Assembly (NCBI GenBank): GCA_030039695.1
Contig: JASHVB010000520.1
Span: 1-37,565 of the forward strand
Direction: 5' to 3'
DNA length: 37,565 nt
Source of the DNA: Acetobacteraceae bacterium
Lineage (GTDB): Bacteria > Pseudomonadota > Alphaproteobacteria > Acetobacterales > Acetobacteraceae
In this document: piece after piece, positions 9,831 through 18,751 of the stretch
Layout of the letters: every line of letters begins with the position of its first letter
Position numbering within the stretch: the first letter of the stretch is position 1
Translations under genes and position numbers: made by a program
The notes under the pieces: model-generated
What the model was told of the DNA's origin: nothing
What the model saw: only the letters and a program-made list of their open reading frames with translations
Databases searched by the model: none

Positions 9831-12571
9831 TGCGCCGTACGGTGCCGGCTGGGTCGGGGTTTCAGCGCCTGCTTGCACGACTCGTCGACATAAGCCGAAG
9901 GCATGCTTGGGTGGTGCTTTTCGCTGGAGTCGTGTTTGCCGTGGGCGCGGGTGTCTATGCGAGCCGCCATCTCGGGGTAAACACCGATACCGACCAAATG
10001 TTCTCTGCGTCGCTACCATGGCGGCAGCGAGAGATTTTGTTCGAACGCCAATTCCCACAATTCCAGGGGCTTTTGGTCGCCGTCATCGACGCCAAGGCAC
10101 CGGAGGAGGCGGAGGCGACGGCGCGCGGTCTCGCCCAGGCGCTGCGCTCCGATCATAAGCTCTTCAGCACGGTGAGCCGGCCTGGAGCCTCGCCCTATCT
10201 TGCCAAGGAGGGGCTGCTTTTCCTATCGACACAAGAGCTTACAGGAGTTTTGAACCGGATCATCGACGCCCAACCCTTCCTAGGTAAGCTGTCCCAGGAC
10301 CCCACGGCGCGCGGGCTGTTTTCCGCATTCGGCTTGCTCGGGCAAGGGGTCACGCACGGCGGCGCGGACCTCGCTCCCTACAGCGCGGAGCTTCTTGCGT
10401 TCCACAAGTCGATGGCAGCTGCGCTTTCGGGACACGTGGAACCCCTTTCGTGGCAGCAGCTGCTGGGCGGCGGGCTGTCCAATCTCGCCGGCAAGTACCA
10501 GTTCGTCCTCTTCAAGCCGCGGCTCGACTTCCATTCGCTCAGGCCGGGTGGGGCGGCGACGGCAGCAATCCGCGCGGCGGCTGCGAAGCTGCCATTCGTG
10601 CAGAGCGGCGAAGCGCGGGTGCGGATTACCGGGCCAGTCGCACTCGCGGATGAACAGTTCGCATCCGTGGCGAAGGGTACCGTGACCGGACTCATCGCCA
10701 GCACCCTGTTGATCACGCTTTGGCTGACGCTTGCAGTGCGAAGCTGGCGGTTGATCGTCCCGATCCTCGGCACCCTAGGTCTCGGACTGATGGCAACACT
10801 CTTGTTCGCTTCAGCAACGATCGGCACACTGAATCTCGTTTCGGTTGGGTTCGGCATACTTTTTGTCGGCATCGCCGTCGACTTCGCGATCCAGTTTGCA
10901 GTCCGCTTCCGCGAGGCGCAGCACGAGGTGGGCGATATGGCGGTGGCGCTCAACCTCACGGCGAGGCGGGCGGGCGGCGCCATTCTTGTGGCCGCGCTTG
11001 CTACCGCGGCAGGGTTTCTCGCATTCGTGCCGACCGACTTCGCCGGCGTGGCAGAGCTTGGGCTGATTGCGGGGACGGGCATGTTGATCGCCTTTCTCTG
11101 CACCATGACCTTTCTTCCAGCGGCAATCACCATCTTTCGCGCGCGCGAGGAACGGGCCGAGGTGGGCTTCGCCTGGGGACGGACGGCGGATCGGCTGATT
11201 GCCCGTTGGCATGTGTGGATCCTCGCGGGCTTTGGCGCGGCCGTGGTCGCGTCGCTCGCGCTCGCCCCACGGCTGGCCTTCGATTCCGACCCGCTCGATA
11301 CGCAGAATCCGAATACCGAGGCGATGCACACGCTCCGCGACCTAATGAACCAGCCGCTGAGCAACCCCTACAGCATCGACATCCTGGAGCCGAATGTGAA
11401 CCAGGCTGAGGTGCTGGCAAAAAAGCTCAAGACATTGCCGGTGGTTTCTCGCGTGCTCACGCTCGCGAGCTTCGTGCCAAGAGAGCAAAAGCAAAAGTTT
11501 GCGCTGCTGAATGACGCGGCGGAGATTTTGGCGCCAACCCTGCTACCGCCGCCCGATCTCCATCCAGCCCAACCCGCCGAGATCCGCGCCGCGGCACGCG
11601 CGGCACTGACTGAGATCGACCCCGCACTCCGACTCCTGCCACCGGGTGGTCCGCTTGCCGCCATTGCCGGGGATCTGCGCGCTGTAGCGCATGCACCCGA
11701 TGGCACGGTACGCGCGGTTGGCCGGGCGCTGACGCGGTTCCTACCGGGCGAGCTCGACCGGTTACGCACTGCCCTCCAAGCCGAGCCGGCGAGCCTCGCC
11801 TCGGTGCCGTCGGATATTCGGCGGGACTGGGTGCTGCCGGACGGCCAGGCCCGCATCGAGGTGCTGCCGGTGGCGTCGGCACGCAACAGCGCCGGTCTGC
11901 ATCGGTTTGTGGCTGAGGTGAGTCGCGTCGCGCCCGAGGCGGGCGGGACGGCGGTAACCGTCGTCGCGACGAGCGATACTATCGTTGGCGCCTTCCGTTC
12001 GGCGGCGGTGGCGGCGCTGCTTGCGATCGCGGTGATTCTCCTCGTCGCACTCAGGCGCCTCAGGGACGCAGCGATGGTGCTGGCACCGCTTCTGCTGTCG
12101 GCCGCGCTCACTGTGCTCGTGATGGTACTGCTGCCGCTCAGCCTCAATTACGCGAACATCATCGCTTTGCCGCTGCTCCTTGGCGTCGGCGTTTCGTTCA
12201 ATATTTATTTCGTGATGAACTGGCGGGCTGGGCGGCGCGAAATGCTGGCCTCAGCGACAGCGCGGGCGGTCGCCTTCTCCGCCCTCACCACCGGAACCGC
12301 CTTCGGCTCACTCGCGCTTTCAGCGGAGGCCGGAACAGCCTCGATGGGTGAGCTTCTGCTCATCAGCCTCAGCTGCACGTTGGTGGCAAGTCTCGTATTC
12401 GTTCCGGCGCTGCTTACGGCGCTATCCGGCAACTCGTATCGGCGATCGGTCGGTCTGGTCTCCTCTACCGGAGACGACCGGGGCTCCAATCTGGTCGCTC
12501 GTACTTTGGGGCGGCCTCGCCTCTTGCCCGAACATCACGATGCTCGTGTGACCACAGGTTCCCATCGATGA
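9827..12571 (+). CDS. hpnN: HpnN, RND/MMPL-type hopanoid transporter
   Basis: Inner-membrane RND-superfamily transporter of about 914 residues. HpnN is known to move hopanoids from the cytoplasmic to the outer membrane. The architecture is duplicated: a first transmembrane helix near residues 28-48, a large periplasmic loop, a five-helix bundle (about 285-440), another helix near 460, a second periplasmic loop, and a second bundle (about 730-880). Motifs include VNTDTDQMF after helix 1, the helix-4 motif GFGILFVGIAVDFAIQF and its repeat NIIALPLLLGVGVSFNIYFV. The start is ATG 9830 or the adjacent GTG 9827, coupled to hpnM. The last 45 or so residues after FVPALLTALSG are polar and lack family character, so the 3' end may have been altered. 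Hopanoid core genes (hpnA-L, shc) are not in the window. Confidence 0.92.
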   Translation: MMRRTVPAGSGFQRLLARLVDISRRHAWVVLFAGVVFAVGAGVYASRHLGVNTDTDQMFSASLPWRQREILFERQFPQFQGLLVAVIDAKAPEEAEATARGLAQALRSDHKLFSTVSRPGASPYLAKEGLLFLSTQELTGVLNRIIDAQPFLGKLSQDPTARGLFSAFGLLGQGVTHGGADLAPYSAELLAFHKSMAAALSGHVEPLSWQQLLGGGLSNLAGKYQFVLFKPRLDFHSLRPGGAATAAIRAAAAKLPFVQSGEARVRITGPVALADEQFASVAKGTVTGLIASTLLITLWLTLAVRSWRLIVPILGTLGLGLMATLLFASATIGTLNLVSVGFGILFVGIAVDFAIQFAVRFREAQHEVGDMAVALNLTARRAGGAILVAALATAAGFLAFVPTDFAGVAELGLIAGTGMLIAFLCTMTFLPAAITIFRAREERAEVGFAWGRTADRLIARWHVWILAGFGAAVVASLALAPRLAFDSDPLDTQNPNTEAMHTLRDLMNQPLSNPYSIDILEPNVNQAEVLAKKLKTLPVVSRVLTLASFVPREQKQKFALLNDAAEILAPTLLPPPDLHPAQPAEIRAAARAALTEIDPALRLLPPGGPLAAIAGDLRAVAHAPDGTVRAVGRALTRFLPGELDRLRTALQAEPASLASVPSDIRRDWVLPDGQARIEVLPVASARNSAGLHRFVAEVSRVAPEAGGTAVTVVATSDTIVGAFRSAAVAALLAIAVILLVALRRLRDAAMVLAPLLLSAALTVLVMVLLPLSLNYANIIALPLLLGVGVSFNIYFVMNWRAGRREMLASATARAVAFSALTTGTAFGSLALSAEAGTASMGELLLISLSCTLVASLVFVPALLTALSGNSYRRSVGLVSSTGDDRGSNLVARTLGRPRLLPEHHDARVTTGSHR

Positions 12572-13368
12572 GCCGGTACGCCGGATCGCCGGCGACCGTA
12601 TGACCGTACCGCCGATTCCTGAAGGAATCAGCACACCATCTGCCAATCTCCATGCCGCGCGAAGGGCTAGGCAGGACTGGGCGATCAGGCTTCCACGCCG
12701 CCCTGATTATCGCACGGTTGTGAACGCGCGATCGGCGGATACAGGGTACTGGTCGCCAATACCCTCCCGGCTGCCAAGCGCTCCTGATGGTGAGTGATCG
12801 GCGAACTGATCGTGGCCCTGCGTGCCCATCCCGAGGCAACGTGCAATCTGTTAGCGATTTCCAGGCCGACCACAAGAGGCAGCGCGCGAATTGTCACAAT
12901 TGCCTCGACCGACATGTCTGGGCTGGTTACGCCGGCAGCGATGCGGTCGAATCTATGTGTAAGGATTTTCACAGGAATACGCTGAACGCCCTTGACGACG
13001 TTAGTGGCGGCGCCCCCCGGCAGATCCTGCCTAGCCCTGATGCGCGGGGGAGTCGAGCCTTGCTCCGACCACGAGCGTGTGCAACCAGGCATGGCTTCAA
13101 TTACTGCCCGTACATCGATGTCTGGCATTACGGGGCGTCGACGTTCTTGGCTCGGACTCCACGCGTTACACAAGTGCAACAGGTGCACTCTTGTCCTGCA
13201 CGCGAGGGTTGTCGTCGACACCACAATCCTGGTAGTCATCGCCGTACCCACTGGGATCGCTATCCAGAAAACCTGCCACCGGGACCGGTAGAGCTGTCGG
13301 ACAGGGTACCTTCTGTGTGGGCGGAGGGTGTGCGTAAAGGTTAAGCGGCTCCGACCAGAGAGAATCCG
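12572..13368. other. Gene-poor gap between hpnN and metallophosphoesterase
   Basis: Nearly 800 bp with no gene I can support. Two long frames oppose each other almost completely: 12787-13344 on plus (185 codons) and 12685-13251 on minus (188 codons). Neither shows a domain, signal peptide or clear ribosome site, and at least one must be a shadow of the other. The minus frame has a slightly more protein-like stretch (PVKILTHRFDRIAAGVTSPD). I leave both unannotated. No terminator-like hairpin with a T-run was found after hpnN. Confidence 0.45.
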
Positions 13369-15111
13369 ATGAAACCGGTCCTCGATCCACGTGACGGCGA
13401 TTTCGAGGACGATGCCTTAAGCACTAAACAACGAACGCTTATCTCACTGGCTGGCAGCCTGCTATCCGAAGTCAGCCTGCCCAAGCTCGCGGTTGCTTGG
13501 ATGCTGCTCGTCGGCTTCCCAGGCCTGCTGCTCGGAGCAGTACCGCTGCTTGTTTCAATGTGGCTCGCTTCGACTCTTTCGAAGGCCGCCACCGTCTTCA
13601 CCGAAATCGGGACCACTCTGCTACTAATACCACTCGTCGCGGTCGGATGGCTGGTGGGCCCGCCAATTCTCCGGCTCGCCGAAACTTGCTTCTGGTCGGT
13701 GAACGCTCTGGCCGTCCAGCCGGCCTATATCGCGTTTAGAGAGGGACTTCGACATCTTGCCGACCGCTTGGTCACGTCTGGGATGCCGGACACCCGACGC
13801 GAGTCTGTTCGCGCTGGAATAGCCGCTGCGGCAGGGGGCGTGGTCTTCACGTTAGGACTTGGCATCATCGTCGTTATGTGGCCGACATCACGTTGGATTA
13901 TCGGACTGTCGGACCCCATGTCGCCTTGGGCATGGTTTACTGCCATCCTCGCAAACAGCGTGGTGCTGATCTCGGGCTATTGGGCTGTTGCTGCATTGAT
14001 CTGGGGATGCGCCGACGCGCTGATGGCCCAGCCACGCGATCTTGGTGCCTACTCGGCGCGGACGTCTCGGGATCGTACTTGGCGTGTCGCACATTTGTCG
14101 GACATCCACACGGTCGGCGAGCGCTACGGATTTCGTGTCGAGAGCGGTCGGTCCGGGCCACGCGGCAACGAGCGGCTACGGCGGACACTAGCCCAGTTGG
14201 CCAAAATCCACGAGGTACAGCCTCTGGACGTGATCATGATAACAGGAGATCTAACGGACGCTGGTCGCTCTGCCGAGTGGGCAGAGTTTTTCGAGATTCT
14301 GGAAGCGTACCCTGGACTTGCGGAGCGTGTGATCGCGCTGCCAGGTAATCATGACGTCAACGTAGTAGACCGGGCAAACCCGGCCCGGATTGAGCTTCCA
14401 ACCAGCCCGACCAAGCGGCTCCGCCTGGCACGAGCGATGTCGGCGTTTGGCAGGCTTCAAGGTATGCGGTGTCGGATTATCGAGCGCGAGGCAGGCCGAC
14501 TCGGACCGAAGCTCGCCGACGTGCTGAGACTTCATGCCAACGGCATGGCGACCTTTGCGGATCGGGGAACAGCGCGGCTATCAAGGTCGATCGCCGCGTT
14601 GTGGACGTCGGTATTTCCTCTCGTGTTGCCGCCCGAGACCGATGACAACCTGGGAATCGTAGTATTGAATTCGAATGCTGAAACGCATTTCTCATTTACC
14701 AACGCGCTCGGACTGGTGTCCGCGGATCAGGTTCGCGCTCTAGGTATCGTCTTCGAACTGTACCCGCGAGCCCATTGGATCGTGGGCCTGCACCACCATG
14801 TCATAGAATATCCTCGGCCGGCGAAGGCATTGTCCGAGCGTATCGGGACGGCTCTCATCAACGGAACCTGGTTCCTGCGCAGGCTGCAGAGGTTGGCAGG
14901 TCGTGTCGTAGTTGTGCACGGTCATCGACATATCGATTGGGTTGGGGAGTGTGGTGGTGTCTTGATTCTATCGGCGCCTTCTCCCGTAATGAACGGAACG
15001 GATGGCGTCGATACGTATTTCTACGTGCACACGTTGGCAGCGGGCACCGATGGACAGTTGAGGCTTCTCGAACCTGAGCGGATCATCGTGTCGGGCTCGG
15101 CGACACGTTGA
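13369..15111 (+). CDS. Membrane-anchored metallophosphoesterase
   Basis: A 580-residue protein with two parts. Residues 1-220 hold about four transmembrane helices (near 40-70, 80-105, 150-170 and 188-212). From about residue 236 comes a calcineurin-like metallophosphoesterase with the whole metal-ligand set: LSDIHTVG (Asp245, His247), ITGDLTDAG (Asp294), LPGNHDV (Asn327, His328), LHHHVIEYP (His475-477) and VVHGHRHIDW (His519, His521). Such enzymes hydrolyse phosphomonoesters or diesters; membrane-tethered relatives act on lipid or nucleotide substrates such as UDP-diacylglucosamine (LpxH type) or cyclic nucleotides. The catalytic domain follows an even number of helices and probably faces the cytoplasm. 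A purine-rich AGAGAG lies before the ATG. It sits alone between the hopanoid and Mla operons. The substrate is not predictable. Confidence 0.9.
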   Translation: MKPVLDPRDGDFEDDALSTKQRTLISLAGSLLSEVSLPKLAVAWMLLVGFPGLLLGAVPLLVSMWLASTLSKAATVFTEIGTTLLLIPLVAVGWLVGPPILRLAETCFWSVNALAVQPAYIAFREGLRHLADRLVTSGMPDTRRESVRAGIAAAAGGVVFTLGLGIIVVMWPTSRWIIGLSDPMSPWAWFTAILANSVVLISGYWAVAALIWGCADALMAQPRDLGAYSARTSRDRTWRVAHLSDIHTVGERYGFRVESGRSGPRGNERLRRTLAQLAKIHEVQPLDVIMITGDLTDAGRSAEWAEFFEILEAYPGLAERVIALPGNHDVNVVDRANPARIELPTSPTKRLRLARAMSAFGRLQGMRCRIIEREAGRLGPKLADVLRLHANGMATFADRGTARLSRSIAALWTSVFPLVLPPETDDNLGIVVLNSNAETHFSFTNALGLVSADQVRALGIVFELYPRAHWIVGLHHHVIEYPRPAKALSERIGTALINGTWFLRRLQRLAGRVVVVHGHRHIDWVGECGGVLILSAPSPVMNGTDGVDTYFYVHTLAAGTDGQLRLLEPERIIVSGSATR

Positions 15112-15824
15112 TCAGTCCGAAGATCTTAATTGTAAGTTATCATTTTCCCAAATTCAGCCACTCGTCGAGGCCAATGTCGACGATATTATCGACGGGATCA
15201 CCGCTAGCTTTATGAGTAGGCTGCCTCCGGTAGACAGTAGACTCGTACCGCCTGTGCAGGACCAAGTTGCGCTGCAAATGTCACCTGCCGAGTCCGCGGG
15301 CGCCTGAAAGCGCTTGCGAAGCCTTGGATTTAGCGTGCTCCTCTGTATTCCAGACTCTATGAATTAAGGAAGGGATTGCCGATTCGTCGTGGAGTTGCTC
15401 CATTCCCATAATGCAATGGCCGCCGAGGCATTCGACCAAGTCCGCTAGAGGACAATGTCCCAGGCGGCAGTGCCGTGGAAATCCGGCAACAACTTGCCCT
15501 CCGCCCTGAGTTTCGGGCTGAATGCTGTTCAGCCGGATCGGGACGCGAGAGTCGGGAGGGCGGCGCAGGTGATGTTGAGACATCTTGCCAAATAGCGAGA
15601 CGCAAGGCATAGTCGCCGAAGCGATACCACTGGTAGTACGAAGCAAACTGCTGTGGGGCAAGCTCGCGGCACCGCCAGAATGCAAAAGGATCCGCAAGCC
15701 GGTTCTGCGGGTTCGATGAGCCAGGTGCAACGACACGGTCGTCTCCGTTAGGTCAGTCTCAACGGGCGGTGTCGGCATAGTCCCGTCGTGCATTGGTGGC
15801 TCCCTTTAACTGCGAGGGAACGAC
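15112..15824. other. Gap before the Mla operon, holding one copy of a coding repeat
   Basis: The first 200 bp contain the repeat element described at 15152-15307. The rest has only a minus-strand frame (15281-15793, 170 codons) with no recognised domain. Its C-terminal half (GHCPLADLVECLGGHCIMG) looks somewhat protein-like but has no ribosome site or family. The promoter for the Mla operon should lie near the right end. Confidence 0.45.
15152..15307 (+). repeat. Diverged coding repeat, copy A
   Basis: A 51-codon open stretch ending in TGA at 15305-15307. It reads PLVEANVDDIIDGITASFMS then RLPPVDSRLVPPVQDQVALQ. It aligns along its length with copy B at 29409-29575: both share ATGAGT...CTNCC.CCGGTA, then CTCGT.CCGCCT.TG..GGACCAAGT and CA(A/G)ATG...CCT. 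Where copy B begins ATG CGT AGA CTC GTC, this copy has ATT CAG CCA CTC GTC, so the start codon seems lost. An internal ATG at 15212 remains. Conserved amino acids (LV, I, MS, LPPV, LVPP, DQV, QM) suggest a former small protein rather than a structural DNA repeat. Family not recognised. Probably non-functional. Confidence 0.6.
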
Positions 15825-16964
15825 TTGACGCCACCGCTTGAAGACACGTCGCCCAGCTGGCAGCTTCGCCGTATGAACGGGCGCACGGTCCTTGTTCTCG
15901 CTGGGGACTGGATCGCACAGTCCGGTCGCATACCGGAATTCTCCATCGATCACCCACTCGGCAGCTTGGGTGGTAACACGCTGGTGTTCGACACCACCCA
16001 TCTCGGCCGCTGGGATAGCGGGCTGATTGCCTTTCTTTGGGACGCCAAACGGGCCGCTGTGACTGCAGCTCTCACTATCGATAGCAGCACCCTGCCGGAA
16101 GCCGCGCGTAAGATGCTTGGGCTGCTGCCCGATCGTATGGCGCCGCCCGGTCCCCCGCTGCGGCGAGTTTTCCGACCGCTTAGTTGGCTCGGCGGCAAGA
16201 CGCTCGACATGCTCACGGGGCTCGGAGCGCTGAGCCAGTTGCTGGCCACCACGGTGCAAGGCGGATTGCGGGCGGTCGTCGCGACAGCGTTGATGCGGGC
16301 GGTCGACCTGTTCGACAACATACGCGCGGCCGGACCGTCTGCGCTAATCATCGTCAGCGTCGTAAATTTCCTGCTCGGCGCCATTCTGGCCTTTGTGGGC
16401 GCCGTGCAGTTGCGCCGCTTCGCCGCGGATATCTTCGTCGCCAATCTGGTCGGTCTCGCACTGGTGCGCGAAATGGCCGCGGTAATGACGGCGATCGTTA
16501 TGGCAGGTCGCACCGGCGGAGCCTACGCCGCGCGCATCGCAACCATGCGGGGCAATGAGGAACTCGATGCACTCGAAGTCGTTGGTATCCCCGTCTACGA
16601 ATATCTCATTCTGCCGGCGGTCCTCGCCCTCGTCTTCATGATGCCGTTGCTTTATCTCTACGGATGCCTTGTTGGCATGCTTGGCGGCTTCGTGGTTTCC
16701 ATTTCCATGTTGAACATCACTGCTCTTGGATTCCTACATCAGACACTTGATGCGATCCCTTTCGACCAATTCGTGTTTGGCTTCGTCAAGACCATCGCGT
16801 TTGCGATCATGATCGGGGTGACAAGCTGTCAGATCGGGCTGCAGGCCGGACGGAGCGCTGCCGACGTGGGTGTTGCAGCAACGAGGGCGGTTGTTGTCGG
16901 AATCGTTGGCGTCATTGCGATGGACGCTGTGTTCGCGGTCATTGCGGATGCGATTGGCATCTGA
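15825..16964 (+). CDS. mlaE: MlaE-type lipid ABC transporter permease with N-terminal STAS domain
   Basis: Inner-membrane permease of the MlaE/YrbE family, moving phospholipid across the envelope together with MlaF and MlaD. Residues 1 to about 110 form a STAS-like domain (NGRTVLVLAGDWIAQSG, TLVFDTTHLGRWDSGLIAFL), the role played by separate MlaB in E. coli. The permease part follows with an amphipathic N-terminal segment, about five transmembrane helices and the family signature LVREMAAVMTAIVMAGRTGG, then MRGNEELDALEVVGIPVYEY. At 379 residues it has the usual length for the fused form. Translation probably begins at the TTG at 15825, with GCGAGGG eight bases upstream; no ATG fits the STAS domain. 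It is the first gene of a four-gene operon, with mlaF starting 4 bp after its stop. Confidence 0.94.
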   Translation: MTPPLEDTSPSWQLRRMNGRTVLVLAGDWIAQSGRIPEFSIDHPLGSLGGNTLVFDTTHLGRWDSGLIAFLWDAKRAAVTAALTIDSSTLPEAARKMLGLLPDRMAPPGPPLRRVFRPLSWLGGKTLDMLTGLGALSQLLATTVQGGLRAVVATALMRAVDLFDNIRAAGPSALIIVSVVNFLLGAILAFVGAVQLRRFAADIFVANLVGLALVREMAAVMTAIVMAGRTGGAYAARIATMRGNEELDALEVVGIPVYEYLILPAVLALVFMMPLLYLYGCLVGMLGGFVVSISMLNITALGFLHQTLDAIPFDQFVFGFVKTIAFAIMIGVTSCQIGLQAGRSAADVGVAATRAVVVGIVGVIAMDAVFAVIADAIGI

Positions 16965-16967
16965 CCC

Positions 16968-17771
16968 ATGAGTGATCCCCGCATTGCCTCATCCGGCGAG
17001 CCGCCGCTTATGGCGTTGCGCGACGTCACGCTGGCGTTCGGGCCAAAGGTGATCCAGCACGACCTCTCTTTCGACGTGCGGCGCGGCAGCATCTTCGCAG
17101 TGATGGGGGGCAGCGGTTGTGGGAAAAGCACCGTGCTGAAATCAATGATCGGGTTGTTGCGTCCCCGAGCCGGCAGCTTCTTCATCGAGGGCGAGAATTA
17201 TTGGGCGGGCGACAAGTTGCGGCGGGCAGAGTTTGGACGGCGGCGGTTCGGCGTGCTGTTCCAGAATGCAGCACTGTGGAGCGCGATGACAGTTGGGATG
17301 AATGTCGCGCTGCCGATGCAGATGTTCACCAAGTTGAATGACAGCGCGATTCGGCGCCTGGTGACGCTCAAGCTCGGCCTCGTCGGCATGGAGCATGCCA
17401 TCGACCTGGCTCCATCGGAGCTCAGTGGCGGTATGCGAAAGCGCGCCGGGTTGGCACGCGCGCTGGCACTCGATCCGGACATCCTGTTTTTCGACGAGCC
17501 GTCTGCCGGCCTTGACCCCATCACCTCCAGCCGGCTCGATGACCTGATTCTCAATCTTCGCGACGGCCTTGGTGCCACCATTGTCATTGTGAGCCATGAA
17601 CTGCCGAGCCTGTTTGCTATCGCCGATGACGGCATCTTTCTCGACGCGCAGACCAAAACGGGGATTGCACACGGCTCTCCATCGGAGCTGCGGGAACGGT
17701 GCACCGACCCGCGTGTGCAGGCATTCTTGCGGCGCGGGCATGCTGTGCCCGAAGCTGCTAGTAGGGGGTGA
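16968..17771 (+). CDS. mlaF: MlaF-type ABC transporter ATP-binding protein
   Basis: Cytoplasmic ATPase that energises the MlaE permease. All nucleotide-binding motifs are intact in the 267-residue product: Walker A GGSGCGKST (47-55), Q-loop Gln99 in VLFQNAALW, signature LSGGM (152-156), Walker B DILFFDEP with the catalytic Glu177, D-loop SAGLDP and switch His210 in VIVSHEL. The signature LSGGMRKRAGLARALALDP is the form typical of MlaF/Ttg2A. It begins 3 bp after the mlaE stop and its stop overlaps a GTG that is in frame with mlaD, so the three are translationally coupled. Confidence 0.95.
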   Translation: MSDPRIASSGEPPLMALRDVTLAFGPKVIQHDLSFDVRRGSIFAVMGGSGCGKSTVLKSMIGLLRPRAGSFFIEGENYWAGDKLRRAEFGRRRFGVLFQNAALWSAMTVGMNVALPMQMFTKLNDSAIRRLVTLKLGLVGMEHAIDLAPSELSGGMRKRAGLARALALDPDILFFDEPSAGLDPITSSRLDDLILNLRDGLGATIVIVSHELPSLFAIADDGIFLDAQTKTGIAHGSPSELRERCTDPRVQAFLRRGHAVPEAASRG

Positions 17772-17776
17772 ACGCA

Positions 17777-18751
17777 ATGGCAGTGGAGCGGCAAACAGCC
17801 ATCGGCGGATTCGTGTTCGGAGGATTAGCCCTGGCCTTGGCGGCCATCATCCTGTTCGGCAATTTCCGGCTCTTTGGCTCGACGACGCGGGCGGCGGTCG
17901 TCTTCCAGGGCTCGATCAGTGGCCTTTCTGTCGGTGCGCCCGTGACGTTTCGCGGTGTGCGCATCGGTGCCGTGCAAAGCATCGTGATCCAATTTGATTC
18001 GCAGACACGCACCGCCTACATTCCGGTAACACTACAGCTCGAGCCGGACCGCATCCGCGTCACGGGCGACGAAGGGACGTCGCTGAAGCAGCTGGATCTT
18101 TCAAAATTGGTGGCACGGGGCCTACGGGCCGAGCTGGTCACGCAAAGCTTCGTCACCGGTCAGTCGCAGATCGATCTCGATTTCTACCCCTCCTCGCCCG
18201 CAGCACTGCACCCGCGCGTAACCAGCCTGCCGGAAATCCCGACACGACTGTCGACCGTCCAACGGGTGCAGGCGGAGCTCAGCCAACTCCCGTGGGGCGA
18301 ATTGGTCAAAAACGCCAACGCGACGCTGCAAAGCTTGCGCGATCTGTCCGACCTACTGGAAAGCGATTTGCCGGTCTTGGTTACCAAGCTGCAAACCACG
18401 GCGCAGGAATCGTCTCGCACTGTTGCGACTGCGGCGAGCGCGATCACCGATTTACAGAAGCGTCTGGATGACACGTTGACCCGTACCACGCAACTCATCA
18501 CGACCGGCGATCGGCAAGTGAGTGAGCGTGGCGCTGATCTGCATAATCTGCTCGTGTCCTCCAACCAGGCGGTCCGGCAAGCCAGCGAGACGCTGGACGA
18601 AGTGCGGAGCCTGATGTCGAGGCGCAGTGAAACCCGTGCCAATCTCGACTCGACGCTCCGAGATCTGGCAGTAACGGCGTCGGCGCTGCGCGGCTTTGCC
18701 AGCGACATCGAGCGCAACCCGCAACTCCTGCTGACAGGCCGCAGGCCATGA
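17777..18751 (+). CDS. mlaD: MlaD-type MCE-domain lipid transport protein
   Basis: Substrate-binding MCE (mammalian cell entry) protein anchored in the inner membrane with its domain in the periplasm. One transmembrane helix (GFVFGGLALALAAIILFG, about 11-28) is followed by the MCE domain (about 38-125): FQGSISGLSVGAPVTFRGVR and then GLRAELVTQSFVTGQSQIDL. From about residue 170 to the end the protein is helical and coiled-coil-like, rich in Gln, Thr, Arg and Leu. This makes it 324 residues, longer than E. coli MlaD (about 180) and closer to single-MCE proteins with a helical needle. The ATG at 17777 has GGGGG about 9 bp upstream; an in-frame GTG at 17768 overlaps the mlaF stop and is an alternative. 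Its end overlaps the next gene (ATGA). Confidence 0.93.
   Translation: MAVERQTAIGGFVFGGLALALAAIILFGNFRLFGSTTRAAVVFQGSISGLSVGAPVTFRGVRIGAVQSIVIQFDSQTRTAYIPVTLQLEPDRIRVTGDEGTSLKQLDLSKLVARGLRAELVTQSFVTGQSQIDLDFYPSSPAALHPRVTSLPEIPTRLSTVQRVQAELSQLPWGELVKNANATLQSLRDLSDLLESDLPVLVTKLQTTAQESSRTVATAASAITDLQKRLDDTLTRTTQLITTGDRQVSERGADLHNLLVSSNQAVRQASETLDEVRSLMSRRSETRANLDSTLRDLAVTASALRGFASDIERNPQLLLTGRRP

Noticed and set aside
12685..13251. 188-codon minus-strand frame opposite a 185-codon plus-strand frame
   Set aside because: Neither has a recognised motif or initiation signal, and they cannot both be real; left as part of the gap.
15281..15793. 170-codon minus-strand frame before the Mla operon
   Set aside because: No family, no ribosome site, overlaps the end of repeat copy A; only the last part looks faintly protein-like.
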